Shown here: one piece after another, positions 53,591 to 60,931 of the stretch | How positions within the stretch are numbered: the first letter of the stretch is position 1 | How the letters are laid out: each line of letters opens with the position of its first letter | Source of the DNA: Rhodovastum atsumiense | GTDB lineage: Bacteria; Pseudomonadota; Alphaproteobacteria; Acetobacterales; Acetobacteraceae | NCBI RefSeq assembly: GCF_937425535.1 | Contig: NZ_OW485602.1 | Span: forward strand, 124,001-188,000 | DNA: 64,000 nucleotides | Reading direction: 5' to 3' | Made by a program: the position numbers and the translations under genes | Notes under the pieces: model-generated | The model's input: the letters and a program-made list of their open reading frames with translations, nothing else | Told to the model about the DNA's origin: nothing | Databases searched by the model: none

Positions 53591-54621
53591 CAAGGCGCCT
53601 GACCGGGACGGTGACGCTCGCCCATGGTGGCGGCGGGCGGGCGATGCGGGATCTGGTGGCCGGGGTGTTCCTGCCGGCCTTCGACAATCCCGCGCTGGGC
53701 CAGTTGGAGGATCAGGCGCGGCTCGATGCGGGGGCACTGGCCGTGCCGGGCGCGCGGCTTGCCTTCACCACTGATGGTTTCGTGGTGCGCCCTTTGGAAT
53801 TTCCGGGTGGGGATATCGGCAAGCTCGCGGTCTGCGGCACGGTGAACGACCTCGCCGTGGGCGGGGCGACGCCGCTGTGGCTGTCCTGTGCCGTGGTCAT
53901 CGAGGAAGGCTTCGAGATCGAGCGGCTGCAGCGCATCATCGGCTCGATGCGGGCAGCGGCGGCAGAGGCCGGGGTCGCGATCGTCACCGGTGACACCAAG
54001 GTGGTGGAGCGTGGCGCGGCCGATGGGCTGTTCATCACCACGGCGGGGGTGGGCGTGTTGCCGCCCGGGCGGGACCTGGCGGCTGCGCATGTGCGGCCGG
54101 GCGATGTGGTGCTGGTCAACGGCCCGCTCGGCGATCATGGCGCGGCGGTGATGGCCGCGCGCGGCGATCTCGCGCTGGAAACATCGCTGGTCAGCGACTG
54201 CCGTCCCCTCAACGGGCTGATGGCCGCCCTGCTCGCCGCCGCCCCCGGCACGCGCTGCGCCCGCGATGCCACGCGCGGCGGCGTCGCCGCGGTGCTGAAC
54301 GAGATCGCCGAAGCCGCCGGCCGTGCGGTGACGATCGAGGAAGCCCAGATCCCGGTGCGTTCGGAAGTTGCCGGGCTGTGCGAGATCCTCGGCCTCGATC
54401 CGCTCTATCTCGCCAACGAGGGCACCGCCATCGCGGTGGTGCCGTCCGACGAGGCCGAGGCCGCGCTCGCGGCCTGGCGCGCGCATCCCGCCGGGGTGGA
54501 GGCCCGCGCCATCGGCCGGATCGCCGAGGGACCGGCCGGTGAGGTGGTGCTGCGCACCCGGCTGGGCGGCGAGCGCCTGGTCGACCTGCTGGTCGGCGAC
54601 CAGTTGCCGCGGATCTGCTGA
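53587..54621 (+). CDS. hypE: Carbamoyl-dehydratase HypE
   Basis: 344 aa from the ATG at 53587. VTLAHGGGGRAMRDLVAGVF is the conserved start, PLEFPGGDIGKLAVCGTVND the nucleotide-binding part, and the protein ends PRIC, with the C-terminal Cys that carries the thiocyanate. HypE dehydrates the HypF-made thiocarbamate to give cyanide. The gene ends 5 bp from the convergent fdsD. Confidence 0.97.
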   Translation: MTRRLTGTVTLAHGGGGRAMRDLVAGVFLPAFDNPALGQLEDQARLDAGALAVPGARLAFTTDGFVVRPLEFPGGDIGKLAVCGTVNDLAVGGATPLWLSCAVVIEEGFEIERLQRIIGSMRAAAAEAGVAIVTGDTKVVERGAADGLFITTAGVGVLPPGRDLAAAHVRPGDVVLVNGPLGDHGAAVMAARGDLALETSLVSDCRPLNGLMAALLAAAPGTRCARDATRGGVAAVLNEIAEAAGRAVTIEEAQIPVRSEVAGLCEILGLDPLYLANEGTAIAVVPSDEAEAALAAWRAHPAGVEARAIGRIAEGPAGEVVLRTRLGGERLVDLLVGDQLPRIC

Positions 54622-54626
54622 CCTCG

Positions 54627-54863
54627 TCAGAGTACCGGCCGTGCCTCGCTGCCGGTGGCGGCGAGGCGCGCAACGGCGTCCCTGGCAACCGGATCCAGCC
54701 CCGCGCCGCCGGACGCGAGGTGCGCGCAGATCGCTGTCCGCATGCGTGGGTCCCAGAATGTCTGCAGGTGGTCCGCCGTCCCCTGCACGGCATCCATCCG
54801 CTTCTGGCCACTGAAGAAGCGGCTGATCTGGTTGGCCATCGTGACGAGTTTGTCGGGTTCCAT
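54627..54863 (-). CDS. fdsD: NAD-dependent formate dehydrogenase delta subunit FdsD
   Basis: 78 aa from the ATG at 54863 (MEPDKLVTMANQISRFFSGQ). The helical sequence, with HLQTFWDPRMRTAICAHLAS, matches the small FdsD/FdhD-delta family that ends fds operons. It follows fdsA in the same direction. It is needed for activity of NAD formate dehydrogenase in other bacteria; the mechanism is not evident. Confidence 0.9.
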   Translation of the reverse strand: MEPDKLVTMANQISRFFSGQKRMDAVQGTADHLQTFWDPRMRTAICAHLASGGAGLDPVARDAVARLAATGSEARPVL

Positions 54864-54912
54864 GCTCCGTCTCCTTTCTGGCAACCTGCTATGGGTCATC
54901 GCAAAGTGAGGA

Positions 54913-57753
54913 TCATTCGGCGGCCGGCGCGGTGCTGACCCGCCGGCTGGCCTCGCTGTGGCGCCGGTAGGCTTCCTGCCAGTCGCTCGGGCCGTTCGAG
55001 CCCGAGACCTGCACCGCCGTCACCTTGTATTCGGGACAATTGGTCGCCCAATCCGAAAAATCCGTGGTCACCACGTTGGCCTGGGTCAGGGGGTGGTGGA
55101 ACGTGGTGTAGACCACGCCGATTACCACGCGATCGGTGACGCGCAGCCGCAGCGTGGTTTCCCCCGAACGGCTGGCGAGCCGTACCCAGTCGCCGTCGCG
55201 CAATCCCCGGTGCTCGGCATCATGGGGATGCATCTCCAGCACATCTTCCTCGTGCCAGACGACATTCGCGGTGCGCCGGGTCTGCGCCCCGACATTGTAC
55301 TGGCTCAGAATACGACCGGTGGTCAGCAGCAGCGGGAAGCGCGGTCCGGTTCGCTCCTCGGTGGGGATGTACTCGGTCAGCACGAACAGGCCGCGCCCGC
55401 GCGCGAAGCCATCGATATGCATGACCGGGGTACCTTCCGGTGCTGTCGTGTTGCAGGGCCACTGCACCGAGCCCCGCTGCTCCAGCAGATCGTAGCTGAC
55501 GCCGGCGAAGCCTGGGGTGAGCCGTGCGATCTCGTCCATGATTTCGGAGGGATGCGCGTAATTCCAGCCATGCCCGAAGCCGCGTGCCAGGGCCTGGGTG
55601 ATCTCCCAGTCGGCCATGCCGTTGCGTGGCGGCATCACCCGCCGCACCCGGTTGATCCGCCGTTCGGCGTTGGTGAAGGTGCCGTCCTTTTCCAGGAAGG
55701 TCGATCCCGGCAGGAAGACATGGGCGAAGTTCGCCGTCTCGTTCAGGAACAGGTCCTGTACCACGACGCATTCCATTGCCGACAGCCCGGCCGCCACGTG
55801 CTGCGTGTCCGGATCGGATTGCGCGATGTCCTCGCCCTGGACATAAAGCGCCTTGAAGCTGCCGGCGATCGCCGCATCCAGCATGTTCGGGATGCGCAGG
55901 CCGGGCTCACGCTCCAGCGGAACGCCCCAGGCGGCTTCGAAGAGGGCGCGGGTGGCATCGTCGCCGACATGGCGGTAGCCCGACAACTCGTGCGGAAACG
56001 AGCCCATGTCGCAGGAGCCCTGGACGTTGTTCTGTCCCCGCAGCGGATTCACCCCAACGCCGGGCCGGCCGATATTGCCGGTCGCCATCGCCAGGTTGGC
56101 GATCGCCATCACCGTGGTGCTGCCCTGGCTGTGCTCGGTCACGCCCAGGCCGTAATAGATCGCGGCATTGCCGCCGGTCGCGTACAGCCGCGCCGCGCCA
56201 CGGATCACCCCGGCTGGTACGCCGCTGATGCGCTCGATGGCCTCCGGGCTGTGGCGCGGTTCGGCGACGAAGGCGGCCCAGTCCTCGAAGGCGTCGCTCT
56301 CGCAGCGGGCCTGCACGAACGCGGTGTCGACCAGCCCTTCGGTGACGATCACATGCGCGATCGAAGTCAGCACCGCGACATTGGTGCCGGGGCGCAAGGC
56401 CAGATGATAGGCCGCCTCGACATGCGGCGTGCGCACCAGATCGATGCGGCGTGGATCGATGATGATCAGCTTCGCCCCCTGGCGCAGCCGCCGCTTCAGG
56501 CGGGAGGCGAAGACCGGGTGGCCGTCGGTCGGGTTGGCGCCGATCACCATCACCACGTCGCAGTGTTCGACGCTGTCGAAATCCTGCGTGCCCGCCGAGG
56601 TGCCGAAGGTGGTCTTCAGACCGTAGCCGGTCGGCGAGTGGCAGACGCGGGCGCAGGTATCGACATTGTTGGTGCCGAAGACGGTGCGGACCAGCTTCTG
56701 CACCAGGAACGTCTCTTCATTGGTGCAGCGCGAGGAGGTGATGCCGCCGAGCGAACCCGGCCCATGCGTCTCGCGGATGCGGCTGAATTCGGTGACGACA
56801 TGGGCAATCGCCTCCTCCCAGCTGACCTCGCGCCAGGGATCGGTGATGCGCGCCCGCAGCATCGGCCGCAGGATGCGGTCGCGATGCGTGGCATAGCCCC
56901 AGGCGAAGCGGCCCTTGACGCAGGAATGGCCGCGATTGGCCGCGCCGTCCCGATGCGGCACCATGCGCACCAGTTCGGCCCCGCGCAGCTCGGCGCGGAA
57001 GCTGCAGCCGACGCCGCAATAGGCGCAGGTGGTGACGACCGCACGTTCCGGCTGTCCGGTTTCGATCACGGATTTCTCGATCAGCGTCGCGGTCGGGCAG
57101 GCCTGCACGCAGGCACCGCAGGAGACGCATTCGGAGCCGAGCAGCGCCTCCCCCATGCCGGCGGCGACCTGGGAGCCGAAGCCACGGCCGGCGATGGTCA
57201 GCGCGAAGGTTCCCTGCGTTTCCTCGCAGGCGCGCACGCAGCGCGAGCACAGGATGCATTTGGCCGGATCGAAGGCGAAATACGGGTTGCTTTCGTCCTT
57301 GCTCGCCGAGAGGTGGTTTGCGCCCGTGGCGTAGCGCACCGAGCGCAGCCCGACCTCGCCCGCCATGTCCTGCAGCTCGCAATCGCCATTGGCCGCGCAG
57401 GTCAGGCAGTCGAGCGGATGGTCGGAGATGTAGAGTTCCATCACGTTGCGCCGCAGCCGCTGCAGCTTCGGCGTTTGTGTCCAGACCTGCATGCCGGCCG
57501 CCACCGGCGTGGTGCAGGAGGCCGGCGTTCCCGGGCGGCCTTCGATTTCCACCAGGCACAGCCGGCACGAGCCGAAAGCCTGCAGCGAATCCGTGGTGCA
57601 CAGGCGCGGGACCTTGATGCCCGCCTGCATGGCGGCACGCATGATGGAGGTGCCCTCCGGCACCTCCACTGCATTGCCGTCGATGACCAGCCGCACCTGC
57701 CGCCCGGATGCGACCGGCGGCGTTCCGTAATCGGTGTCGCGCATCAGGCCCAT
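54913..57753 (-). CDS. fdsA: NAD-dependent formate dehydrogenase catalytic subunit FdsA
   Basis: 946 aa from the ATG at 57753, preceded by GGAGGA. The NuoG-like N-terminus binds a [2Fe-2S] (AFGSCRLCLVEIEGRPGTPA) and several [4Fe-4S] clusters (CLTCAANGDCELQ, CILCSRCVRACEETQG, CVSCGACVQACPTAT, CAYCGVGCSF). The Mo site is TCARVCHSPTGYGLKTTFGT, where Cys ligates molybdenum, followed by His. The soluble complex oxidises formate with reduction of NAD+. No Tat signal. Confidence 0.96.
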   Translation of the reverse strand: MGLMRDTDYGTPPVASGRQVRLVIDGNAVEVPEGTSIMRAAMQAGIKVPRLCTTDSLQAFGSCRLCLVEIEGRPGTPASCTTPVAAGMQVWTQTPKLQRLRRNVMELYISDHPLDCLTCAANGDCELQDMAGEVGLRSVRYATGANHLSASKDESNPYFAFDPAKCILCSRCVRACEETQGTFALTIAGRGFGSQVAAGMGEALLGSECVSCGACVQACPTATLIEKSVIETGQPERAVVTTCAYCGVGCSFRAELRGAELVRMVPHRDGAANRGHSCVKGRFAWGYATHRDRILRPMLRARITDPWREVSWEEAIAHVVTEFSRIRETHGPGSLGGITSSRCTNEETFLVQKLVRTVFGTNNVDTCARVCHSPTGYGLKTTFGTSAGTQDFDSVEHCDVVMVIGANPTDGHPVFASRLKRRLRQGAKLIIIDPRRIDLVRTPHVEAAYHLALRPGTNVAVLTSIAHVIVTEGLVDTAFVQARCESDAFEDWAAFVAEPRHSPEAIERISGVPAGVIRGAARLYATGGNAAIYYGLGVTEHSQGSTTVMAIANLAMATGNIGRPGVGVNPLRGQNNVQGSCDMGSFPHELSGYRHVGDDATRALFEAAWGVPLEREPGLRIPNMLDAAIAGSFKALYVQGEDIAQSDPDTQHVAAGLSAMECVVVQDLFLNETANFAHVFLPGSTFLEKDGTFTNAERRINRVRRVMPPRNGMADWEITQALARGFGHGWNYAHPSEIMDEIARLTPGFAGVSYDLLEQRGSVQWPCNTTAPEGTPVMHIDGFARGRGLFVLTEYIPTEERTGPRFPLLLTTGRILSQYNVGAQTRRTANVVWHEEDVLEMHPHDAEHRGLRDGDWVRLASRSGETTLRLRVTDRVVIGVVYTTFHHPLTQANVVTTDFSDWATNCPEYKVTAVQVSGSNGPSDWQEAYRRHSEASRRVSTAPAAE

Positions 57754-57766
57754 GGCCGGTCCTCCG

Positions 57767-59320
57767 TCATGCCGCGGCATTGCGCCGCAGGCCGAAATCC
57801 TCGGGGAAGTGCCGCAGCGCGCTCAGCACCGGAAAAGGTACGAACCCGCCCAGCGCACAGAGCGAGCCGGCGCGCATGGTGGCGCAAAGATCCTCCAGCA
57901 GCGCCACCTCCGCTTCGCGCCGGACGCCGGCGATGATGCGCTCGATCACCTCGCGTCCGCGCACCGCGCCGATGCGGCAGGGCGTGCATTTGCCGCAGGA
58001 TTCATGGGCGCAGAATTCCATGGCGAAACGCGCCTGCCGCGCCATGTCGACGCTGTCGTCGAATACCACCAGCCCGCCATGGCCGATCAGCCCGTCGCGG
58101 GCGGCGAACGCCTCGTAGTCGTAGGGCGTGTCGAACAGCGAAGGCGGGAAATAGGCGCCGAGCGGTCCGCCTGCCTGCACCGCGCGCACGCGCCGCCCGG
58201 TCGCGGTGCCCCCGCCAATGCCCATGACCAAGTCGCCGAGCGTGATGCCGAAGGCGGTTTCAAACAGGCCACCGTGGCGGACATTGCCGGCCAGTTGCAC
58301 CGGCATCGTCCCGCGTGAGCGGCCCATGCCGAAATCGGCATAGGTCTGCGCCCCTTCGGCCAGGATCACCGGCACCGTGGCCAGGGACAGCAAATTGTTC
58401 ACCACCGTGGGCAAGCCGAACAGGCCGCGCAGTGCCGGCAAGGGCGGCTTCGCCCGCACCACGCCGCGCCTGCCTTCGATGCTCTCCAGCAGCGCCGTCT
58501 CTTCGCCGCACACATAGGCGCCAGCACCGACCCGCAATTCGATGTCGAAGACGAAGCCGGACCCGAGCACGTCCGTCCCGAGCAGCCCCCGCGCCCGCGC
58601 CAGGTCGAGCGCGCGTTGCATCGCCTGGTTCGCCTGCGGATATTCCGATCGGCTGTAGATATAGCCCTGCGCCGCGCCCACGGCGAAGCCGGTGATCGCC
58701 ATGCCCTCGATCAGGCCGAACGGATCGCCCTCCATCAGCATCCGGTCGGCGAAGGTGCCGCTGTCGCCCTCATCGGCATTGCAGACGACGAATTTCTGCT
58801 CGGCCGGGGCATCGGCCACGGTCTTCCACTTCACGCCGGTCGGGAACCCTGCCCCGCCCCGCCCGCGCAGGCCCGAACGCGTGACCTCGTCCAGCGTGGC
58901 CGCCGGGCCGATGGCCAGGGCTCGTTCCAGTCCGCGCAGGCCGCCATGGCCCCGGTAGCCGTCAAGGTCGAGCGGATCGACGATCCCGCAGCGCGCGAAG
59001 GTCAGCCGGGTCTGCGCACGCAGGAACGGATGATCCTCGGGCCGTCCGATGCGCAGGCGGTGCGGCGCCCCGGCCAGCATCCCGGCCCGCAGCAGGCCCG
59101 GCACGTCAGCCGGGGCCACCGGGCCATACCCGATCCGCCCGACCGGGGTCTCGACTTCCACCAGGGGTTCCAGCCACATCATGCCCCGTGAGCCGGTACG
59201 GACGAGTTGCAGCTCCCGTCCCTCCGCCGCCGCTGCGGCCAGGATCGCCCGCGCCACGCCCTCGGCGCCGACGGCCAGTGCCGCCGCGTCCCGCGGCACG
59301 AAAATGCGTGTCTGTGTCAT
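57767..59320 (-). CDS. fdsB: NAD-dependent formate dehydrogenase beta subunit FdsB
   Basis: 517 aa from the ATG at 59320. An N-terminal thioredoxin-like ferredoxin domain is followed by the NuoF-like part: GLRGRGGAGFPTGVKWKTVA (FMN), NADEGDSGTFADRMLMEGDP, GAGAYVCGEETALLESIEG (NAD) and ESCGKCTPCRIGAVRG ([4Fe-4S]). It transfers electrons from FdsA to NAD+ through FMN. Its start overlaps fdsG by 4 bp. Confidence 0.96.
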   Translation of the reverse strand: MTQTRIFVPRDAAALAVGAEGVARAILAAAAAEGRELQLVRTGSRGMMWLEPLVEVETPVGRIGYGPVAPADVPGLLRAGMLAGAPHRLRIGRPEDHPFLRAQTRLTFARCGIVDPLDLDGYRGHGGLRGLERALAIGPAATLDEVTRSGLRGRGGAGFPTGVKWKTVADAPAEQKFVVCNADEGDSGTFADRMLMEGDPFGLIEGMAITGFAVGAAQGYIYSRSEYPQANQAMQRALDLARARGLLGTDVLGSGFVFDIELRVGAGAYVCGEETALLESIEGRRGVVRAKPPLPALRGLFGLPTVVNNLLSLATVPVILAEGAQTYADFGMGRSRGTMPVQLAGNVRHGGLFETAFGITLGDLVMGIGGGTATGRRVRAVQAGGPLGAYFPPSLFDTPYDYEAFAARDGLIGHGGLVVFDDSVDMARQARFAMEFCAHESCGKCTPCRIGAVRGREVIERIIAGVRREAEVALLEDLCATMRAGSLCALGGFVPFPVLSALRHFPEDFGLRRNAAA

Positions 59321-59793
59321 GGGCCACCCTGCCCGAGCGCCGCCGTTTCCAGGGAGGTCGCATCGAGCCGCCCCACCGGCTCGCCATCCACCAGGGCGGC
59401 CGGCGCGCAGGCGCACAGCCCCAGGCAATAGACCGGCTCGATCGTCAGCCGCCCATCCGGTGTCGTATCCCCCCAGTCAAGGCCAAGCCGGCGCATCAGG
59501 GAATCTGCCAGCGCCTCGCCGCCCATGGACTGGCAGGCTTCCGCCCGGCACAGCTTCACCACGCGCCGTCCCGGAGGATGCTGGCGAAACTCGTGGTAGA
59601 AGCTGACGACCCCATGCACTTCGGCGCGCGACAGGTTCAACGCCTCTGCCAGCATGGGGATCGCTGCCTGCGGGATATGGCCAAATGCGTGCTGAAGCGC
59701 ATGCAGCATCGGCAGCAATGCACCCGGACGGCCTGCTTCCGCCGCGATCAGCGCCTGTGCCGCCTGGCCGTCCCAGGGCCGGTATGTGCCCAT
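59317..59793 (-). CDS. fdsG: NAD-dependent formate dehydrogenase gamma subunit FdsG
   Basis: 158 aa, NuoE-like. The [2Fe-2S] ligands are in VKLCRAEACQSMGGEAL and PVYCLGLCACAPAALVDGE. The helical N-terminal part has AEVHGVVSFYHEFRQHPPGR, typical of FdsG/NuoE. First structural gene of the leftward fdsG-B-A-D operon. Confidence 0.95.
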   Translation of the reverse strand: MGTYRPWDGQAAQALIAAEAGRPGALLPMLHALQHAFGHIPQAAIPMLAEALNLSRAEVHGVVSFYHEFRQHPPGRRVVKLCRAEACQSMGGEALADSLMRRLGLDWGDTTPDGRLTIEPVYCLGLCACAPAALVDGEPVGRLDATSLETAALGQGGP

Positions 59794-59883
59794 GACGTTC
59801 CCACCCGATCGTTATTGGCGCCCATAGCATATGGTTCCGGGCGGCCGATCAAGCGATCCCCGACATGCGGCGATAGAACAATC

Positions 59884-60786
59884 CTATCGACCGTGGCGCT
59901 CCAACTGCCGGCGCAGGGAGTCCGCCGTCAGCAACAGCGCCGCCAGCAGTGGCGTCTGTGGTTCCCGGTCTGGCACGATCAACCCGATCGTGTGGGTTTC
60001 CTCCGGTTCGACGATCGGGATCGCCCGCAGCGTCTCGGTCAGGCCGAGCGTGGTCGCCAGGATCTCCGGCAGCACCGTCGCCCATTGGCCGGTGCGCACA
60101 TGCGCGAACAACGCGATCATCGAGTTCGATTCGAGCGTCGGCGGCACCATTTCCCCCGCCTGGGACAGCAGGCGGTCGATGATCCGCCGGTTCTGCATAT
60201 CCGGGGTCAGCAGGCACAGCGGAACCTGGCTGACCTCGGCCCAGGTGACCTGCGCACGGTCGCCGAAGGCGCTGCCACCCGCGATCAGCAGGCGATAGCG
60301 CTCGCGGTACAGTGGCACTCCGCGCATGCGTCCAAGCGGCTCGTTGTCGAGATAGGTCAGGCCGGCATCCGCCACCAGGTTCTCGATCAGGTCGAGGATG
60401 CCATCCGAGGAGCGGGCCAGGACGGTGAACCGTACTTCCGGATGGCGGCTGCGGAAGGGAGTGGTCAGGGCCGGCACCATGGCCAGTGCGGTCGGGATGG
60501 CGGCCAGGCGGAGCGTTCCCGACAGGCTGTGGCGTGACGTCCGGACGTCTTCCCGCATCGCCCGCACGTCGCCGACGATGCGCCGGGCCCAGAGCAGCAC
60601 CCGCTCGCCTTCCGGCGTCAGCCCCTGGTACCGGGCGCCGCGCTGCACCAGCAAGGTTCCGAGCGTCTCCTCGAGCTGCTTCAGCCCGGCCGACAGCGTG
60701 GGCTGGGTGACCCCGCATATCTCGGCGGCCCGGCCAAAGTGCTGTTCGCGTGCCAGGGCGATCAGGAACTCGAGCTTGTCGATCAT
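59884..60786 (-). CDS. LysR-type regulator upstream of the fds operon (FdsR-like)
   Basis: 300 aa. The winged helix-turn-helix is in EQHFGRAAEICGVTQPTLSA and GLKQLEETLGTLLVQRG. The effector domain contains ADAGLTYLDNEPLGRMRGVP, closely matching the regulator at 47912, so the two are paralogues. The gene lies 90 bp upstream of fdsG in the same direction; FdsR of Cupriavidus occupies a comparable site and responds to formate. Effector binding here is inferred. Confidence 0.88.
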   Translation of the reverse strand: MIDKLEFLIALAREQHFGRAAEICGVTQPTLSAGLKQLEETLGTLLVQRGARYQGLTPEGERVLLWARRIVGDVRAMREDVRTSRHSLSGTLRLAAIPTALAMVPALTTPFRSRHPEVRFTVLARSSDGILDLIENLVADAGLTYLDNEPLGRMRGVPLYRERYRLLIAGGSAFGDRAQVTWAEVSQVPLCLLTPDMQNRRIIDRLLSQAGEMVPPTLESNSMIALFAHVRTGQWATVLPEILATTLGLTETLRAIPIVEPEETHTIGLIVPDREPQTPLLAALLLTADSLRRQLERHGR

Positions 60787-60877
60787 GCCGCAGTCTGAAA
60801 TGGGTCCGGCACATTGGCAATGATGACGGGTGCCTTGGCGGGGCTGCGGACTTTTTGCCGCGCAGCGAGAATGGGGT

Positions 60878-60921
60878 GCAGGGGCCGTGTGGCCCCTGCC
60901 GGGTCCAGGGCAGCGCCCTGG
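60878..60921 (-). terminator. Two GC-rich hairpins between ydeP-like gene and fdsR
   Basis: GCAGGGGCC/GGCCCCTGC (60878-60886 and 60891-60899, 4-nt loop) and CCAGGGC/GCCCTGG (60905-60911 and 60915-60921) are perfect stems. They follow the ydeP-like gene in its direction, within the 145-bp gap before the next gene. No T-run is present on the minus strand, so this is a probable but unproven terminator. Confidence 0.45.
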
Positions 60922-60931
60922 CCTTTCCTTC

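Noticed and set aside
54958-57936. A 992-codon open frame on the plus strand opposite fdsA
   Set aside because: Antisense to fdsA, no domain motifs, and composition typical of a mirror frame.
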